Source: Azonexus hydrophilus
Lineage (GTDB): Bacteria; Pseudomonadota; Gammaproteobacteria; Burkholderiales; Rhodocyclaceae
Length of the DNA stretch: 64,000 nucleotides
Reading direction: 5' to 3'
NCBI RefSeq assembly: GCF_905120355.1
Contig: NZ_CAJHOB010000002.1
Span: 1 to 64,000, forward strand
In this document: positions 43,792 to 54,327 of the stretch, in pieces
Layout of the letters: every line of letters begins with the position of its first letter
How positions within the stretch are numbered: the first letter of the stretch is position 1
Translations under genes and position numbers: made by a program
Notes under the pieces: generated by a model
The model's database searches: none
Told to the model about the DNA's origin: nothing
What the model saw: only the letters and a program-made list of their open reading frames with translations

Positions 43792-44322
43792 ATGTCTCGT
43801 GTAGGTAAGAATCCGATTGTGCTGCCGGCGGGTGTGGAAATCACCCTCGGTGAGCAGATCACCGTCAAGGGCCCGTTGGGTACGCTGCAGATCGCTGCCA
43901 ACGATGCTGTTGAGGTCAAGAAGGAAGGCCAGGAAATCGTGGTCAGCAAGGTTGAAGGTGCGGTTAACGCCTCCGCCATGTGGGGGACGATGCGTGCCAA
44001 CCTGAACAACATGGTGACCGGTGTTTCCAAGGGCTTTGAAAAGAAGCTGCAACTTGTTGGCGTGGGCTTCCGTGCCCAGGTGCAAGGTGATGCGGTCAAT
44101 CTTTCGCTTGGCTTCTCGCATCCGGTCGTGCACCAGATGCCGGCTGGCGTGAAGGTAGAGTGCCCGACGCAGACGGAAGTGGTTGTGAAGGGCGCCGACA
44201 AGCAAAAAGTCGGGCAGGTTGCTGCCGAGATTCGTGGTTATCGTCCGCCGGAGCCTTATAAAGGCAAGGGTGTGCGTTACGCCGACGAAACGGTGGTTAT
44301 CAAGGAAACCAAGAAGAAGTAA
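43792..44322 (+). CDS. rplF: Ribosomal protein L6
   Basis: A 176-residue L6 with two homologous domains, near the sarcin-ricin loop ([37 protein letters not shown]). 11 bp after rpsH. Confidence 0.97.
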   Translation: MSRVGKNPIVLPAGVEITLGEQITVKGPLGTLQIAANDAVEVKKEGQEIVVSKVEGAVNASAMWGTMRANLNNMVTGVSKGFEKKLQLVGVGFRAQVQGDAVNLSLGFSHPVVHQMPAGVKVECPTQTEVVVKGADKQKVGQVAAEIRGYRPPEPYKGKGVRYADETVVIKETKKK

Positions 44323-44331
44323 GGGTGGCAT

Positions 44332-44688
44332 ATGTTTAACAAGAAAGAAGCGCGTTTGCGTCGTGCCCGCAAAACCCGGGCCAAAATCGCCGAGCTCAAA
44401 GCTGTGCGCCTGTGCGTCAATCGCACCAACTGCCACATCTACGCCCAGATCATTTCGCCTTGTGGCGGCAAGGTTCTGGCTTCGGCTTCCACGTTGGACA
44501 AGAGCGTTCGTGGCGATGTCGCGAATGGTGGTAACAAGGCTGCTGCTGCCGCTATCGGCAAGCTGATCGCCGAGCGTGCCAAGGCCGCTGGTGTCGAGCA
44601 GGTGGCCTTTGATCGCTCCGGTCTGCAGTACCACGGTCGGGTCAAGGCGCTGGCGGAAGCTGCGCGCGAAGCCGGCCTGAAGTTCTGA
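44332..44688 (+). CDS. rplR: Ribosomal protein L18
   Basis: A 118-residue L18 binding 5S rRNA ([40 protein letters not shown]). 9 bp after rplF. Confidence 0.97.
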   Translation: MFNKKEARLRRARKTRAKIAELKAVRLCVNRTNCHIYAQIISPCGGKVLASASTLDKSVRGDVANGGNKAAAAAIGKLIAERAKAAGVEQVAFDRSGLQYHGRVKALAEAAREAGLKF

Positions 44689-44712
44689 TCGCCAAAAGGA
44701 ATAGGTTAAAAA

Positions 44713-45240
44713 ATGGCTAAACCTGAAAGAAACAAGAAACCGCAGCAGGCGGAAGAGCGTGACGACGGTCTGCGCGAGAAGATGGTTGCGGTCAACCGCG
44801 TCACCAAAGTGGTGAAGGGCGGTCGCATCCTCGGTTTCGCAACGCTGACGGTGGTTGGTGATGGTGACGGTGGTATTGGCATGGGTAAGGGCAAGTCCCG
44901 CGAAGTGCCGGTTGCTGCCCAGAAGGCAATGGAAGAGGCGCGTCGCAAGATGGCCAAGGTCAGCCTGAAGAACGGTACCGTGCATCACACGGTGATCGGT
45001 CGCCATGGTGCAACTTCGGTCATGATCCAGCCAGCGCCGGAAGGTACTGGCATCATCGCTGGCGGTGCCATGCGTGCAGTCTTTGAAGTCGCCGGCGTGA
45101 CCAACGTCGTGGCCAAAGCTCACGGCTCCACCAATCCCTACAACATCGTGCGCGCCACCATCGACGGTTTGATGAAGGTGAACACCCCGGCTGAAATTGC
45201 TGCCAAGCGCGGCAAGACGGTCGAGCAGATTCTGGGGTAA
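44713..45240 (+). CDS. rpsE: Ribosomal protein S5
   Basis: A 175-residue S5 with an N-terminal dsRNA-binding domain ([20 protein letters not shown]) and the loop associated with spectinomycin binding intact. 24 bp after rplR. Confidence 0.97.
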   Translation: MAKPERNKKPQQAEERDDGLREKMVAVNRVTKVVKGGRILGFATLTVVGDGDGGIGMGKGKSREVPVAAQKAMEEARRKMAKVSLKNGTVHHTVIGRHGATSVMIQPAPEGTGIIAGGAMRAVFEVAGVTNVVAKAHGSTNPYNIVRATIDGLMKVNTPAEIAAKRGKTVEQILG

Positions 45241-45243
45241 GTC

Positions 45244-45426
45244 ATGTCCGACAAGAAAATCAAAGTGACGCTCGTCAAGAGCGTCATCGGCACCAAGCAG
45301 GACCATCGCGCCACCGTGCGCGGTCTGGGTCTGCGCAAGCTGAACAGCTCTGCCGAGCTGCTGGATACGCCGGCAGTGCGCGGCATGATCCAGAAGGTTC
45401 AGTATCTCGTCAAGGTTGAGGGTTAA
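45244..45426 (+). CDS. rpmD: Ribosomal protein L30
   Basis: A 60-residue L30 ([20 protein letters not shown]). 3 bp after rpsE and 3 bp before rplO. Confidence 0.97.
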   Translation: MSDKKIKVTLVKSVIGTKQDHRATVRGLGLRKLNSSAELLDTPAVRGMIQKVQYLVKVEG

Positions 45427-45429
45427 GCC

Positions 45430-45864
45430 ATGCGTCTGAATTCCATCAAGCCTGGTGAAGGCTCCAAGAAGGCCGCCAAGCGGGTCGGTCGCGGCATCGG
45501 TTCCGGCCTCGGTAAAACCTGCGGCCGTGGCCACAAAGGTCAGAAATCGCGCTCGGGCGGCTTCCACAAGGTCGGCTTCGAGGGTGGTCAAATGCCTTTG
45601 CAGCGTCGCTTGCCGAAGCGCGGCTTCAAGTCGATGACCCGCTCGCGCAACTATGAAGTTCGCCTTAATGAACTGCAGGCGCTGCCGACCGAGGAAATCG
45701 ATCTGCTCGTGCTGCAGGTTGCCGGCATCGTCCCGGCTGATGCGCTGTCGGCCAAGGTCATCCTGTCGGGCGAAATCGCACGCAAGGTGGTTCTGAAGGG
45801 TATCGGCGCGACCAAGGGTGCGAAGGCTGCGATTGAAGCGGCTGGCGGCTCGGTCTCCGAGTAA
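45430..45864 (+). CDS. rplO: Ribosomal protein L15
   Basis: A 144-residue L15 with the Gly/Arg-rich N-terminal extension ([20 protein letters not shown]) that threads into 23S rRNA. Upstream of secY. Confidence 0.97.
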   Translation: MRLNSIKPGEGSKKAAKRVGRGIGSGLGKTCGRGHKGQKSRSGGFHKVGFEGGQMPLQRRLPKRGFKSMTRSRNYEVRLNELQALPTEEIDLLVLQVAGIVPADALSAKVILSGEIARKVVLKGIGATKGAKAAIEAAGGSVSE

Positions 45865-45881
45865 GGCAAAGAGGTAGAACG

Positions 45882-47204
45882 TTGGCAGCACATCCCAATA
45901 CGGTAGCCAAGGGTGGCAAGTTCGGTGATCTGAAACGCCGGTTGTGGTTCCTTCTCGGAGCCTTGGTCGTTTTTCGCATCGGCGCGCATATTCCCGTGCC
46001 GGGGATTGATCCCAACGTTCTTGCTGACCTCTTCAATAGCCAGAAGGGCGGCATCCTGGGCATGTTCAACATGTTCTCAGGTGGCGCCTTGTCGCGCTTT
46101 ACCATCTTCGCTCTGGGGATCATGCCGTACATTTCGGCATCGATCATCATGCAGTTGATGACGGTTGCCAGTCCGCAACTTGAGGCACTGAAAAAGGAAG
46201 GCGAGGCTGGCCGGCGCAAGATCACCCAATACACGCGTTACGGTACGGTCGTTCTGGCTCTGTTTCAGGGCATGGGGATCGCCGTAGCGCTCGAGGGGCA
46301 GGCGGGTCTGGTCAATGACCCTGGCTTCATGTTCCGCCTGACCACTGTCTCGACTCTCTTGACTGGCACCATGTTCCTGATGTGGTTGGGAGAGCAGATC
46401 ACCGAGCGCGGTCTGGGGAATGGCATTTCCATCATCATCTTCGCCGGTATTGCCGCAGGTCTGCCCAGCGCCATTGGCGGTTTGTTCGAGTTGGTGCGTA
46501 CGGGCGGCATGCATCCGTTGGTGGCCATTATCATTTGTATCCTGGTGGTTGTGGTTACCGCGTTCGTTGTCTTCGTGGAACGCGGTCAGCGCAAGATTCT
46601 GGTGAACTACGCCAAGCGTCAGGTTGGAAACAAGGTATATGGGGGGCAAAGTTCCCATCTGCCGCTGAAGCTGAACATGTCTGGCGTGATTCCGCCGATC
46701 TTTGCATCCTCGATCATTCTCTTCCCGGCAACGCTCGCGGGCTGGTTTGGCTCGGGTGATTCAATGACCTGGCTGAAGGATATTGCAGCGGTGCTGTCTC
46801 CAGGTCAGCCGGTGTATGTCATGTTGTACGCTGCGGCCATCATCTTCTTCTGTTTCTTCTATACCGCGCTGGTTTTTAATTCCAAGGAAACCGCCGACAA
46901 CCTGAAGAAGAGTGGTGCGTTTGTGCCAGGTATTCGTCCAGGAGAGCAGACAGCGCGTTACATCGACAAGATTCTGATGCGTTTGACTCTGGTCGGGGCT
47001 GCCTATATCACGTTGGTGTGCCTGCTGCCGGAATTCCTGATCCTGAAATGGAACGTCCCCTTCTACTTTGGTGGAACATCGCTCCTGATTCTGGTGGTGG
47101 TGACTATGGATTTCATGTCCCAGGTACAGGCCTACGTGATGTCGCACCAGTATGAAAGCCTGCTCAAGAAAGCAAACTTCAAGGGTTCCCCTGTGCTCAA
47201 GTAA
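45882..47204 (+). CDS. secY: Preprotein translocase channel SecY
   Basis: A 440-residue channel subunit with about ten membrane spans and family motifs [30 protein letters not shown] and [16 protein letters not shown]. The start is TTG at 45882, preceded by GAGG seven bases upstream; the first in-frame ATG lies more than 50 residues inside conserved sequence, so TTG is required. It is the only TTG start among the housekeeping genes here and may limit synthesis relative to ribosomal proteins. Confidence 0.97.
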   Translation: MAAHPNTVAKGGKFGDLKRRLWFLLGALVVFRIGAHIPVPGIDPNVLADLFNSQKGGILGMFNMFSGGALSRFTIFALGIMPYISASIIMQLMTVASPQLEALKKEGEAGRRKITQYTRYGTVVLALFQGMGIAVALEGQAGLVNDPGFMFRLTTVSTLLTGTMFLMWLGEQITERGLGNGISIIIFAGIAAGLPSAIGGLFELVRTGGMHPLVAIIICILVVVVTAFVVFVERGQRKILVNYAKRQVGNKVYGGQSSHLPLKLNMSGVIPPIFASSIILFPATLAGWFGSGDSMTWLKDIAAVLSPGQPVYVMLYAAAIIFFCFFYTALVFNSKETADNLKKSGAFVPGIRPGEQTARYIDKILMRLTLVGAAYITLVCLLPEFLILKWNVPFYFGGTSLLILVVVTMDFMSQVQAYVMSHQYESLLKKANFKGSPVLK

Positions 47205-47209
47205 GCAAG

Positions 47210-47428
47210 ATGGCTAAAGAAGATTACATCGAAATGCAAGGTGAGGTCATTGAAAACCTCCCCAACGCAACCTTCAAGGTGAAGCTTGAAAATGGTCATG
47301 TCGTGCTCGGTTTCATTTCCGGCAAGATGCGAATGCACTATATCCGCATCCTGCCGGGCGACAAGGTCACCGTTCAGCTCACCCCGTACGATTTAAGCAA
47401 GGCGCGGATCGTCTTCCGGGCCAAGTAA
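47210..47428 (+). CDS. infA: Translation initiation factor IF-1
   Basis: A 72-residue OB-fold protein binding the 30S A-site ([27 protein letters not shown] end). 5 bp after secY, the standard betaproteobacterial position. Confidence 0.97.
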   Translation: MAKEDYIEMQGEVIENLPNATFKVKLENGHVVLGFISGKMRMHYIRILPGDKVTVQLTPYDLSKARIVFRAK

Positions 47429-47499
47429 CAGTTCTCTACGCAATAAACCGCAGGGCCAGGAATCACGGCTGCTTCCAAACCCCGCACGAGGAGTCATCC

Positions 47500-47613
47500 A
47501 TGAAAGTTCAACCTTCCGTGAAGTGTATCTGCCGCAATTGCAAGGTGATTCGTCGCAAGGGCGTCGTTCGCATCATTTGCAAGGATCCGCGTCATAAGCA
47601 GCGCCAGGGTTAA
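47500..47613 (+). CDS. rpmJ: Ribosomal protein L36
   Basis: A 37-residue L36 ([20 protein letters not shown]), zinc-binding form: C11, C14, C27 and His32. An extra cysteine at position 9, where lysine is usual, gives CICRNC. ACGAGGAG upstream. Between infA and rpsM as in the classical spc end. Confidence 0.96.
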   Translation: MKVQPSVKCICRNCKVIRRKGVVRIICKDPRHKQRQG

Positions 47614-47656
47614 TCCTGAGTGCCGGTATCTTTATTTTTAATATTGGAGTGAATCA

Positions 47657-48019
47657 ATGGCCCGTATTGCAGGGGTAAACATTCCGAACCATCAGCATGC
47701 CTGTATCGCCTTGACAGCGATTTATGGCATCGGCCGTACCCGCGCCCAGAAAATCTGTGACGCGGCTGGCGTTGGTCGTACCACCAAAATGAAAGACGTC
47801 TCCGATGCGGAGATGGAGCGCCTGCGTGACGAAGTCGCCAAGTACACCGTCGAAGGTGACTTGCGCCGCGAAGTCACCATGAGCATCAAGCGCTTGATGG
47901 ACCTGGGTTGCTACCGCGGCCTGCGTCACCGCAAGGGCCTGCCCTGCCGTGGTCAGCGCACCAAGACCAATGCCCGCACCCGCAAAGGGCCGCGTAAGGC
48001 CATTGCTGGCAAGAAGTGA
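47657..48019 (+). CDS. rpsM: Ribosomal protein S13
   Basis: A 120-residue 30S head protein contacting 50S and P-site tRNA ([20 protein letters not shown]). First gene of the alpha cluster. Confidence 0.97.
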   Translation: MARIAGVNIPNHQHACIALTAIYGIGRTRAQKICDAAGVGRTTKMKDVSDAEMERLRDEVAKYTVEGDLRREVTMSIKRLMDLGCYRGLRHRKGLPCRGQRTKTNARTRKGPRKAIAGKK

Positions 48020-48031
48020 TAAGGACGGAAC

Positions 48032-48421
48032 ATGGCTAAGACAGCTACCAAAGTTCGCAAGAAGGTCAAAAAGAACGTTGCAGAAGGTATCGCACACGTT
48101 CACGCCTCCTTCAATAACACCATCATTACCATCACCGATCGCCAGGGCAATACGCTCTCCTGGGCTACGTCGGGTGGTGCCGGTTTCCGCGGTTCGCGTA
48201 AATCGACACCGTTCGCCGCTCAGGTTGCCGCTGAAAATGCAGGCAAGGCTGCTCAGGAATGTGGCGTCAAGAACCTCGAAGTGCGTATCAAGGGCCCTGG
48301 CCCGGGTCGTGAGTCTTCGGTTCGTGCCCTCAACGCCCTGGGTATGAAGATCACTGCAATTTCCGACGTGACGCCGGTGCCGCACAACGGCTGCCGTCCG
48401 CCGAAAAAGCGCCGCATCTAA
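48032..48421 (+). CDS. rpsK: Ribosomal protein S11
   Basis: A 129-residue platform protein near the E-site ([37 protein letters not shown] end). 12 bp after rpsM. Confidence 0.97.
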   Translation: MAKTATKVRKKVKKNVAEGIAHVHASFNNTIITITDRQGNTLSWATSGGAGFRGSRKSTPFAAQVAAENAGKAAQECGVKNLEVRIKGPGPGRESSVRALNALGMKITAISDVTPVPHNGCRPPKKRRI

Positions 48422-48433
48422 GGAGAAAGACAA

Positions 48434-49063
48434 GTGGCTCGTAATCTCGATCCGAAATGCCGTCAGTGCCGCCGCGAAGGCGAAAAGCTCTTCCTGAAGG
48501 GCGAAAAGTGCTTCACCGATAAGTGTGCCATCGAACGCCGTGCCTATGCGCCGGGTCAGCATGGTCAGAAATCGGGTGCCCGTCTGTCTGACTACGGTGT
48601 GCATCTGCGCGCCAAGCAGAAGATTCGTCGTGTCTATGGCGTTCTTGAAGGTCAGTTCCGTCGTACCTTTGCCGAAGCCGAGCGCCGTAAGGGGCAGACC
48701 GGTGAAAACCTGCTGCAACTGCTGGAAGCCCGCCTTGATTCGGTTGCTTACCGCATGGGTTTTGGCATTTCGCGCGCTGAATCCCGTCAGGTCGTGCGCC
48801 ACAATGGCGTGCTGGTCAACGGTAAGCGTGTGAATATCCCGTCCTATATCGTCAAGCCGGGTGATGTGGTGCAACTGACTGATCGCTCGCGTGCCTCCCT
48901 GCGTTGCAAGGCTGCGCTGGAAGCCGCCGAGTCGCGTGGTTTCCCGGAGTGGATCTCGGTTGACGTGAAGGAAGGCAAGGGCACATTCAAGGCCATGCCG
49001 CAGCGTTCGGAACTTTCGCCGACCCTGAATGAAGGTCTGGTCATCGAACTTTATTCGAAGTAA
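48434..49063 (+). CDS. rpsD: Ribosomal protein S4
   Basis: A 209-residue primary 16S-binding protein and alpha-operon repressor. It starts with GTG at 48434 after [26 protein letters not shown] and the S4 RNA-binding domain ([20 protein letters not shown]) are present. Confidence 0.97.
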   Translation: MARNLDPKCRQCRREGEKLFLKGEKCFTDKCAIERRAYAPGQHGQKSGARLSDYGVHLRAKQKIRRVYGVLEGQFRRTFAEAERRKGQTGENLLQLLEARLDSVAYRMGFGISRAESRQVVRHNGVLVNGKRVNIPSYIVKPGDVVQLTDRSRASLRCKAALEAAESRGFPEWISVDVKEGKGTFKAMPQRSELSPTLNEGLVIELYSK

Positions 49064-49087
49064 CCCGCAAGCAGAGGAACTTAGCCC

Positions 49088-50062
49088 ATGCAAAGCAGTG
49101 GACTTCTCAAGCCCCGCATCATTGACGTGCAGAGTGTGTCGCCGGTCGAAGCCAAGGTCATCATGGAGCCGTTTGAACGCGGTTTCGGACATACCCTTGG
49201 CAACGCCCTGCGCCGTATCCTGCTGTCGTCGATGCCGGGCTACGCCCCGACCGAAGTGTCGATTGACGGGGTGTTGCACGAGTATTCGTCGATCGACAAC
49301 GTGCAGGAAGACGTGGTCGACATTCTCCTTAACCTGAAGGGCGTGGTGTTCAAGCTGCACAACCGCGAGGTAGTCAGCCTGAAGCTTAACAAGGAAGGGG
49401 AAGGTCCGGTTTGCGCTGGCGATATCGAGCTGCCGCACGATGTCGAAATCATCAATCCAGAACACGTCATTGCCCATCTTTCCGCAGGCGGCAAGCTCGC
49501 CATGGAAATCAAGGTGGAAAAAGGGCGTGGTTATGTGCCTGGCAACATGCGCAATCTGGGTGATTCCAAAACTATCGGTCAGATGGTGCTGGATGCATCC
49601 TTTAGCCCGGTTCGTCGCGTAGCTTACGCGGTTGAAGCGGCGCGTGTGGAACAGCGTACCGACCTCGACAAGTTGATCGTCGATATCGAAACCAACGGCA
49701 TTGTCGAACCGGAAGAGGCTATCCGCTACGCTGCACGCGTGCTGATCGAGCAGCTTTCGGTCTTCGCTGATCTGGAAGGTACGGCACCGGTTGCGGAAGC
49801 GGCCAAGCCGACCCAGGTTGATCCGGTGCTGCTGCGGCCGGTTGACGATCTCGAACTGACGGTGCGTTCGGCAAACTGCCTGAAGGCAGAAAACATCTAC
49901 TATATCGGTGACCTGATCCAGCGCACCGAGAACGAGTTGTTGAAAACGCCGAATCTGGGTCGCAAATCGTTGAATGAAATCAAGGAAGTGCTTGCCGCGC
50001 GTGGCCTCACGCTGGGCATGAAACTGGAAAATTGGCCGCCTGCTGGTCTTGACAAGGCGTAA
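49088..50062 (+). CDS. rpoA: RNA polymerase alpha subunit
   Basis: A 324-residue alpha subunit: N-terminal dimerisation domain ([20 protein letters not shown]) and C-terminal domain (about 245-320, [20 protein letters not shown]) that contacts UP elements and activators. Between rpsD and rplQ as in nearly all bacteria. Confidence 0.98.
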   Translation: MQSSGLLKPRIIDVQSVSPVEAKVIMEPFERGFGHTLGNALRRILLSSMPGYAPTEVSIDGVLHEYSSIDNVQEDVVDILLNLKGVVFKLHNREVVSLKLNKEGEGPVCAGDIELPHDVEIINPEHVIAHLSAGGKLAMEIKVEKGRGYVPGNMRNLGDSKTIGQMVLDASFSPVRRVAYAVEAARVEQRTDLDKLIVDIETNGIVEPEEAIRYAARVLIEQLSVFADLEGTAPVAEAAKPTQVDPVLLRPVDDLELTVRSANCLKAENIYYIGDLIQRTENELLKTPNLGRKSLNEIKEVLAARGLTLGMKLENWPPAGLDKA

Positions 50063-50118
50063 GCCTTGACATGAACAGGCTGCCAAGGGACGCCTGCAGA
50101 ACATAGAAAGGATTAACC

Positions 50119-50520
50119 ATGCGTCACCGTAATGGTCTTCGTAAACTGAACCGCACCAGCAGCCATCGCCTGGCGATGCTGCGCAACATGGCGGTTTCCC
50201 TGCTTCGTCATGAAGCAATCAAAACCACTCTGCCCAAGGCCAAGGAATTGCGCCGTGTGGTTGAGCCGCTGATCACGCTGGGCAAAAATCCGACGCTGGC
50301 TAACAAGCGTCTGGCGTTTGACCGTCTGCGCGATCGTGAAATCGTCGTCAAACTGTTCGCCGAGATCGGGCCGCGCTACGCGACTCGTCCGGGTGGCTAT
50401 CTGCGTATCCTGAAGTGCGGTTTCCGCGTGGGCGATAATGCACCGATGGCGTTTGTCGAACTGGTTGATCGTCCGGAAAATTCGGAAGCGGTTGAAGTGG
50501 AAGAAAACAGCGCGGAATAA
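50119..50520 (+). CDS. rplQ: Ribosomal protein L17
   Basis: A 133-residue L17 near the tunnel exit ([20 protein letters not shown]), with a short acidic C-terminal tail ([11 protein letters not shown]). Last gene of the ribosomal run; followed by a strong bidirectional terminator. Confidence 0.97.
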   Translation: MRHRNGLRKLNRTSSHRLAMLRNMAVSLLRHEAIKTTLPKAKELRRVVEPLITLGKNPTLANKRLAFDRLRDREIVVKLFAEIGPRYATRPGGYLRILKCGFRVGDNAPMAFVELVDRPENSEAVEVEENSAE

Positions 50521-50537
50521 CCACCTCGTGTTGAAAT

Positions 50538-50565
50538 AAAAAAACCGGCGCAGGCCGGTTTTTTT
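50538..50565. terminator. Bidirectional terminator after rplQ
   Basis: CCGGC-GCAG-GCCGG flanked by A7 and T7, so it ends both the plus-strand ribosomal run and the minus-strand ABC transporter gene. Confidence 0.92.
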
Positions 50566-50622
50566 ATTTCCTGAATTTTTCTGGCATGCAGTCACTAGTG
50601 CCGAGTGAGTGTGGCAGTGGAA

Positions 50623-52410
50623 TCAGCTCAGGTGCTCCTGCTGCTGCAGAGCCCACATGCGGGCATAGGTGCCGCCGCGCGCCAGCAATTCTGAATGGCG
50701 GCCCTGTTCGATAATCTGTCCGTTGTCCATGACCAGGATAGTGTCGGCCTGCATGATGGTGGACAGCCGGTGGGCAATAATAAGACTGGTACGGCCGCGG
50801 GATGCCAGTTCCAGTTCATTCTGAATTGCCCGCTCTGTCTTGGAGTCGAGTGCAGAGGTGGCTTCGTCGAAGATCAGCAGCTGTGGATTCTTGAGTAAGG
50901 CACGGGCAATGGCGACGCGCTGTTTTTCGCCGCCAGACAGTTTCAACCCACGTTCCCCAACCTGCGTCTGGTAGCCGTCAGGCAGACTTTCGATGAACTG
51001 GTGCAAGTGGGCCGCCTGTGCGGCCTGATAGACGTCGGTGTCAGACGCTTCAGGGCGCCCATAGCGGATGTTGTAGAGGATGGACTCATTGAACAGCACC
51101 GTATCCTGCGGCACGATACCGATGGCTGCGCGCAGGCTGGCCTGCGTAAGATTGCGGATATCTTCGCCGTTGATGCGTACGCTGCCCCCTTGTACGTCGT
51201 AAAAACGGTAAAGCAAGCGCGCCAGCGTCGATTTGCCGGAACCTGATGCGCCAACGACGGCCACGTTTTTACCTGCTGGAATCTGAAAGCTGATGCCGTG
51301 CAGGATGGTTCGTTTGCTGTCATAGGCAAAATCGACGGCACAAAATTCGACTGTCACCGGGGAATGCGCCGAGAGTGTCTGCGCGTCTGCGCGATCAACA
51401 ATTTCCCGTTCGCTGCCGAGTAAGGCAAACATGCGCTCAATGTCCGCTAGCGCCTGGCGAATTTCCCGGTACACAATTCCCAGGAAATTCATCGGAATAT
51501 AGAGCTGGATCAGAAAGGCATTGACCAGTACCAGATCTCCGATGGTCATGCTGCCATCAACTACGCCGGCTGCGGCATGCCACATCATTGCAGTCACCCC
51601 GAGGGCGATGATGCCTTGTTGCCCGAGGTTGAGGTAGGCAAGCGTTGTCTGACTACGCACGCTGGCGGCTTCCAGCTGCACGAGCTGGGCATCGTAGCGT
51701 TGTGCTTCCCAGTGCTCGTTATTGAAATATTTGACAGTCTCATAATTTATCAGACTATCAATGGCGCGACTGTTGGCGGCACTGTCGTTTTCGTTGACGG
51801 CGCGCCGGATGTTGATGCGCCAGTCACTCACCTTGACCGTAAAAACCACGTAGGCGGTAAGGGAGGCCAGGGTGATCAGGACAAAGATGATGTCGTAGCG
51901 GACAAAGAGGATGCCGAGGACCAGGAACACTTCGATCAGCGTGGGCAGGATGGAGTAGAGCGTGTAGGAAATCAGGCTGGAGATGGAGCGCGTGCCCCGT
52001 TCGAGGTCGCGCGAGATGCCGCCGGTCTGGCGTGCCAAATGAAAGCGCAGCGACAGATTATGCAGATGTTGGAATACCTCCAGTGCGACGCGCCGGATCA
52101 CACGTTGCGTCACGCGTGCAAACAGGATTTCACGCAACTCGGTAAAGAGCGAAGTAGAAAAGCGTAAAACGCCATACAGCGACAGGAGCAGCACCGGCAA
52201 TGCCAACCGACTGTCCGCAAAGGAATCGATCATCTCCTTGAAGACGAGTGGGACGCCGACATTGGCGATTTTTGCTAGAACCAGACAGGCAAGTGCGGCA
52301 AGAATGCGCCCTCGGTACTGCCAGAGATAGGGAAACAGGGTACGCAGTGTCTGCCGAATGTGCAGGCGAGTGTTGGTTGAAGCAGCAGGTGGCGGACTGG
52401 TACGGCGCAT
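50623..52410 (-). CDS. Atm1-type ABC exporter (fused permease/ATPase)
   Basis: A 595-residue half-transporter: six-helix membrane domain (about 30-320) and ATPase with Walker A GASGSGKST (388-396), signature LSGGEKQR and Walker B LLIFDEATSALD. The stretch AVNENDSAANSRAIDSLINY followed by ETVKYFNNE is characteristic of the Atm1/ABCB7/HMT1 branch, which exports glutathione conjugates or polysulfides and, in bacteria, helps with metal detoxification. The family call is firm; the substrate is inferred. Single gene, sharing the rplQ terminator at its 3' end. Confidence 0.9.
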   Translation of the reverse strand: MRRTSPPPAASTNTRLHIRQTLRTLFPYLWQYRGRILAALACLVLAKIANVGVPLVFKEMIDSFADSRLALPVLLLSLYGVLRFSTSLFTELREILFARVTQRVIRRVALEVFQHLHNLSLRFHLARQTGGISRDLERGTRSISSLISYTLYSILPTLIEVFLVLGILFVRYDIIFVLITLASLTAYVVFTVKVSDWRINIRRAVNENDSAANSRAIDSLINYETVKYFNNEHWEAQRYDAQLVQLEAASVRSQTTLAYLNLGQQGIIALGVTAMMWHAAAGVVDGSMTIGDLVLVNAFLIQLYIPMNFLGIVYREIRQALADIERMFALLGSEREIVDRADAQTLSAHSPVTVEFCAVDFAYDSKRTILHGISFQIPAGKNVAVVGASGSGKSTLARLLYRFYDVQGGSVRINGEDIRNLTQASLRAAIGIVPQDTVLFNESILYNIRYGRPEASDTDVYQAAQAAHLHQFIESLPDGYQTQVGERGLKLSGGEKQRVAIARALLKNPQLLIFDEATSALDSKTERAIQNELELASRGRTSLIIAHRLSTIMQADTILVMDNGQIIEQGRHSELLARGGTYARMWALQQQEHLS

Positions 52411-52549
52411 GGACTAATCGGAGCGAACAAGGAAGCTGGAGTATAGGGAAAGCACGGGCAGCGTAGTGAATTGCGCCGGCAAAATGGACTTAGGGGTATG
52501 TGCTGCTTGCGACAGGCTACTAAAAACCGAGGGTGGCACGATCTGAAAG

Positions 52550-52579
52550 TTCAGAAAATATGTGGAAATGGAATAAAAT
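52550..52579 (+). promoter_or_regulatory. Possible promoter upstream of the FadL-type gene
   Basis: TTCAGA (52550-52555), 18-bp spacer, TAAAAT (52574-52579). Good -10, weak -35. It lies in the 225-bp gap that separates this gene from the divergent exporter. Confidence 0.4.
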
Positions 52580-52635
52580 CGGGCACCTTGAAAGTGCTGC
52601 GCGCGGCGCACACGCTGCCGAATGGAATGAGTGAC

Positions 52636-53748
52636 ATGAAGCAAAACATGAAGATGCAAAAACTGCCGGCCTTGCTGCTGGGCGTTACGATGACCACCGC
52701 TGGGACTGCCGCTGCGGCAGGGTTTCAGGCATGGGAACAGAGTGCCAGTGGGTTGGGCGTGGCGTATGCGGGATCGGCCGCAGTGGCAAACGATGCATCA
52801 ACCGTGTTCTACAATCCGGCTGGGATGGCGAATCTTCCCGGCGTGCATTTCTCGACGGGTGTTGTCGGTGTCAATGAGCAGCGCGAATTTCGTGGGGCCG
52901 GCGGGCGTTCCGGTGGGGAAGCCGGGGAGCCTTACGTTATTCCGAATGCCTACATGAGTTGGCAGATCACGCCGCAACTCACCGCGGGCCTCGGCGTATC
53001 ACGCCCGTACATGCTCGATCTCGATTACAAGGCGGGCTGGCAGGGTGATGCGACTGTGCGGCGGACGGAAATCCGGACGGTCAATTTCAATCCCGCACTG
53101 GCTTACAAGCTGAGCGACAAGGTGGCGTTGGGACTGGGGCTGAATTACCAGCAGCTCGATTGGCGCCTGACCAGCGCGACGTCGAATACCAAAGCTGACG
53201 ACAGCGCTGTGGGGTGGAATGTGGGTGCGTTGTTCACCCTGTCACCGGCCATGCGCGTGGGCGTGGCCTATCGCTCAAAAATCGAACACGACCTCTCCGG
53301 GCGGCAAAATGGTGCGGCTTTCAAGGGCGATCTGGATACGCCGGCCAGTCTGACACTCTCCGTCTGGCAGCAGGTTTCTGACCGCTGGGAAGCCATGGGC
53401 GATCTGTCCTACACGCACTGGAAATCGATCGATGGCTACGACCTGGATAACGCCTGGCGTTTCGCCTGGGGGGCAGCGTACAAGTTCAACCCGCGCGGCA
53501 AGATCAAGTTTGGTATTGCCTATGATCATGCTCCGATGGGTAAGCACAAGCGCATTGCAGCGCTGCCGGATAACGACCGCTTGTGGTTCTCCCTCGGTGG
53601 GCAATGGACCTTCGGCAAGGCCAGCGTGCTCGATGTTGGCTATGCCTACCAATATCTGCGCGACGGCAAGGTGGCTGACGGCGCTGTGGTGGGTCGTTAT
53701 GAAGGGAGTGGCCACGTGCTTGGCGTGCAGTACGCCATCGGCTTCTAA
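52636..53748 (+). CDS. FadL/TodX-family outer-membrane transporter
   Basis: A 370-residue outer-membrane beta-barrel. A signal peptide ends in TAAAA before GFQAWEQSASGLGVAYAGSA, the conserved N-terminal hatch of FadL proteins; VFYNPAGMA (the NPA motif) and the C-terminal aromatic GVQYAIGF complete the picture. These channels import long-chain fatty acids or hydrophobic aromatics by lateral diffusion. ATG at 52636 is chosen for its spacing to an upstream GGA; an ATG three codons earlier is possible. Neighbouring genes do not reveal the substrate. Confidence 0.9.
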   Translation: MKQNMKMQKLPALLLGVTMTTAGTAAAAGFQAWEQSASGLGVAYAGSAAVANDASTVFYNPAGMANLPGVHFSTGVVGVNEQREFRGAGGRSGGEAGEPYVIPNAYMSWQITPQLTAGLGVSRPYMLDLDYKAGWQGDATVRRTEIRTVNFNPALAYKLSDKVALGLGLNYQQLDWRLTSATSNTKADDSAVGWNVGALFTLSPAMRVGVAYRSKIEHDLSGRQNGAAFKGDLDTPASLTLSVWQQVSDRWEAMGDLSYTHWKSIDGYDLDNAWRFAWGAAYKFNPRGKIKFGIAYDHAPMGKHKRIAALPDNDRLWFSLGGQWTFGKASVLDVGYAYQYLRDGKVADGAVVGRYEGSGHVLGVQYAIGF

Positions 53749-53763
53749 ATCTTAGTCACAGGG

Positions 53764-54327
53764 ATGCTGAGTTTCGGCGGAGCAGGACTGGAGATCGCCG
53801 GGTGGCACGTTGGTTTGCGGGAAGCAGTCCTGTTGCTCATCGTTCTTCTGGCGTTCTACATTGGCCGGGTATTGTGGCGGATGCGCCATATTGCTGCGCC
53901 GCCGGAAAGGACGGCACAGCAGGCCAGCGCACCAGCGCCAGCCGCCGCCCTGTCTGCCATGGCGGAGGAAACTGCACAGCCGGTGCGGGTGGAGGCCCTG
54001 AACTTGGTGGCTGGGGTGGCGTCAGGGCCTGAGCTGGCGCACATGGAGCGAGAAATATCCTTGCTGCGCGAAGAGGTGGATATCCTGCGCAGCGAACTGG
54101 CCGCCCTGCGCAACGACATGCAGCATGATCTGGCGCAAGTTCGTGTCGCCCAGAATGTTTCCCCTCTGTACGGGGATGCGATGCAGATGGCTGTGGCCGG
54201 GCACTCGGCCGAAATGATTGCCGAGCGCTGCGGCATTGCCCGCGCCGAGGCGGAGCTGGTTGTCGCGTTGACGCAAAGCCAGGCAGCAGCACAACACATG
54301 CAGCGGGGTGATGAATATGGTGGATGA
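53764..54327 (+). CDS. DUF2802 membrane-anchored protein
   Basis: A 187-residue protein: one N-terminal membrane span (about 20-40), an Ala/Pro-rich linker, a coiled coil (about 97-130, LAHMEREISLLREEVDILRS) and a C-terminal DUF2802 module (LYGDAMQMAVAGHSAEMIAE, then RCGIARAEAELVVAL) resembling a small helix-turn-helix. In other proteobacteria DUF2802 genes lie near flagellar or motility loci. It overlaps the SPOR gene that follows, so the two probably act together. Confidence 0.8.
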   Translation: MLSFGGAGLEIAGWHVGLREAVLLLIVLLAFYIGRVLWRMRHIAAPPERTAQQASAPAPAAALSAMAEETAQPVRVEALNLVAGVASGPELAHMEREISLLREEVDILRSELAALRNDMQHDLAQVRVAQNVSPLYGDAMQMAVAGHSAEMIAERCGIARAEAELVVALTQSQAAAQHMQRGDEYGG

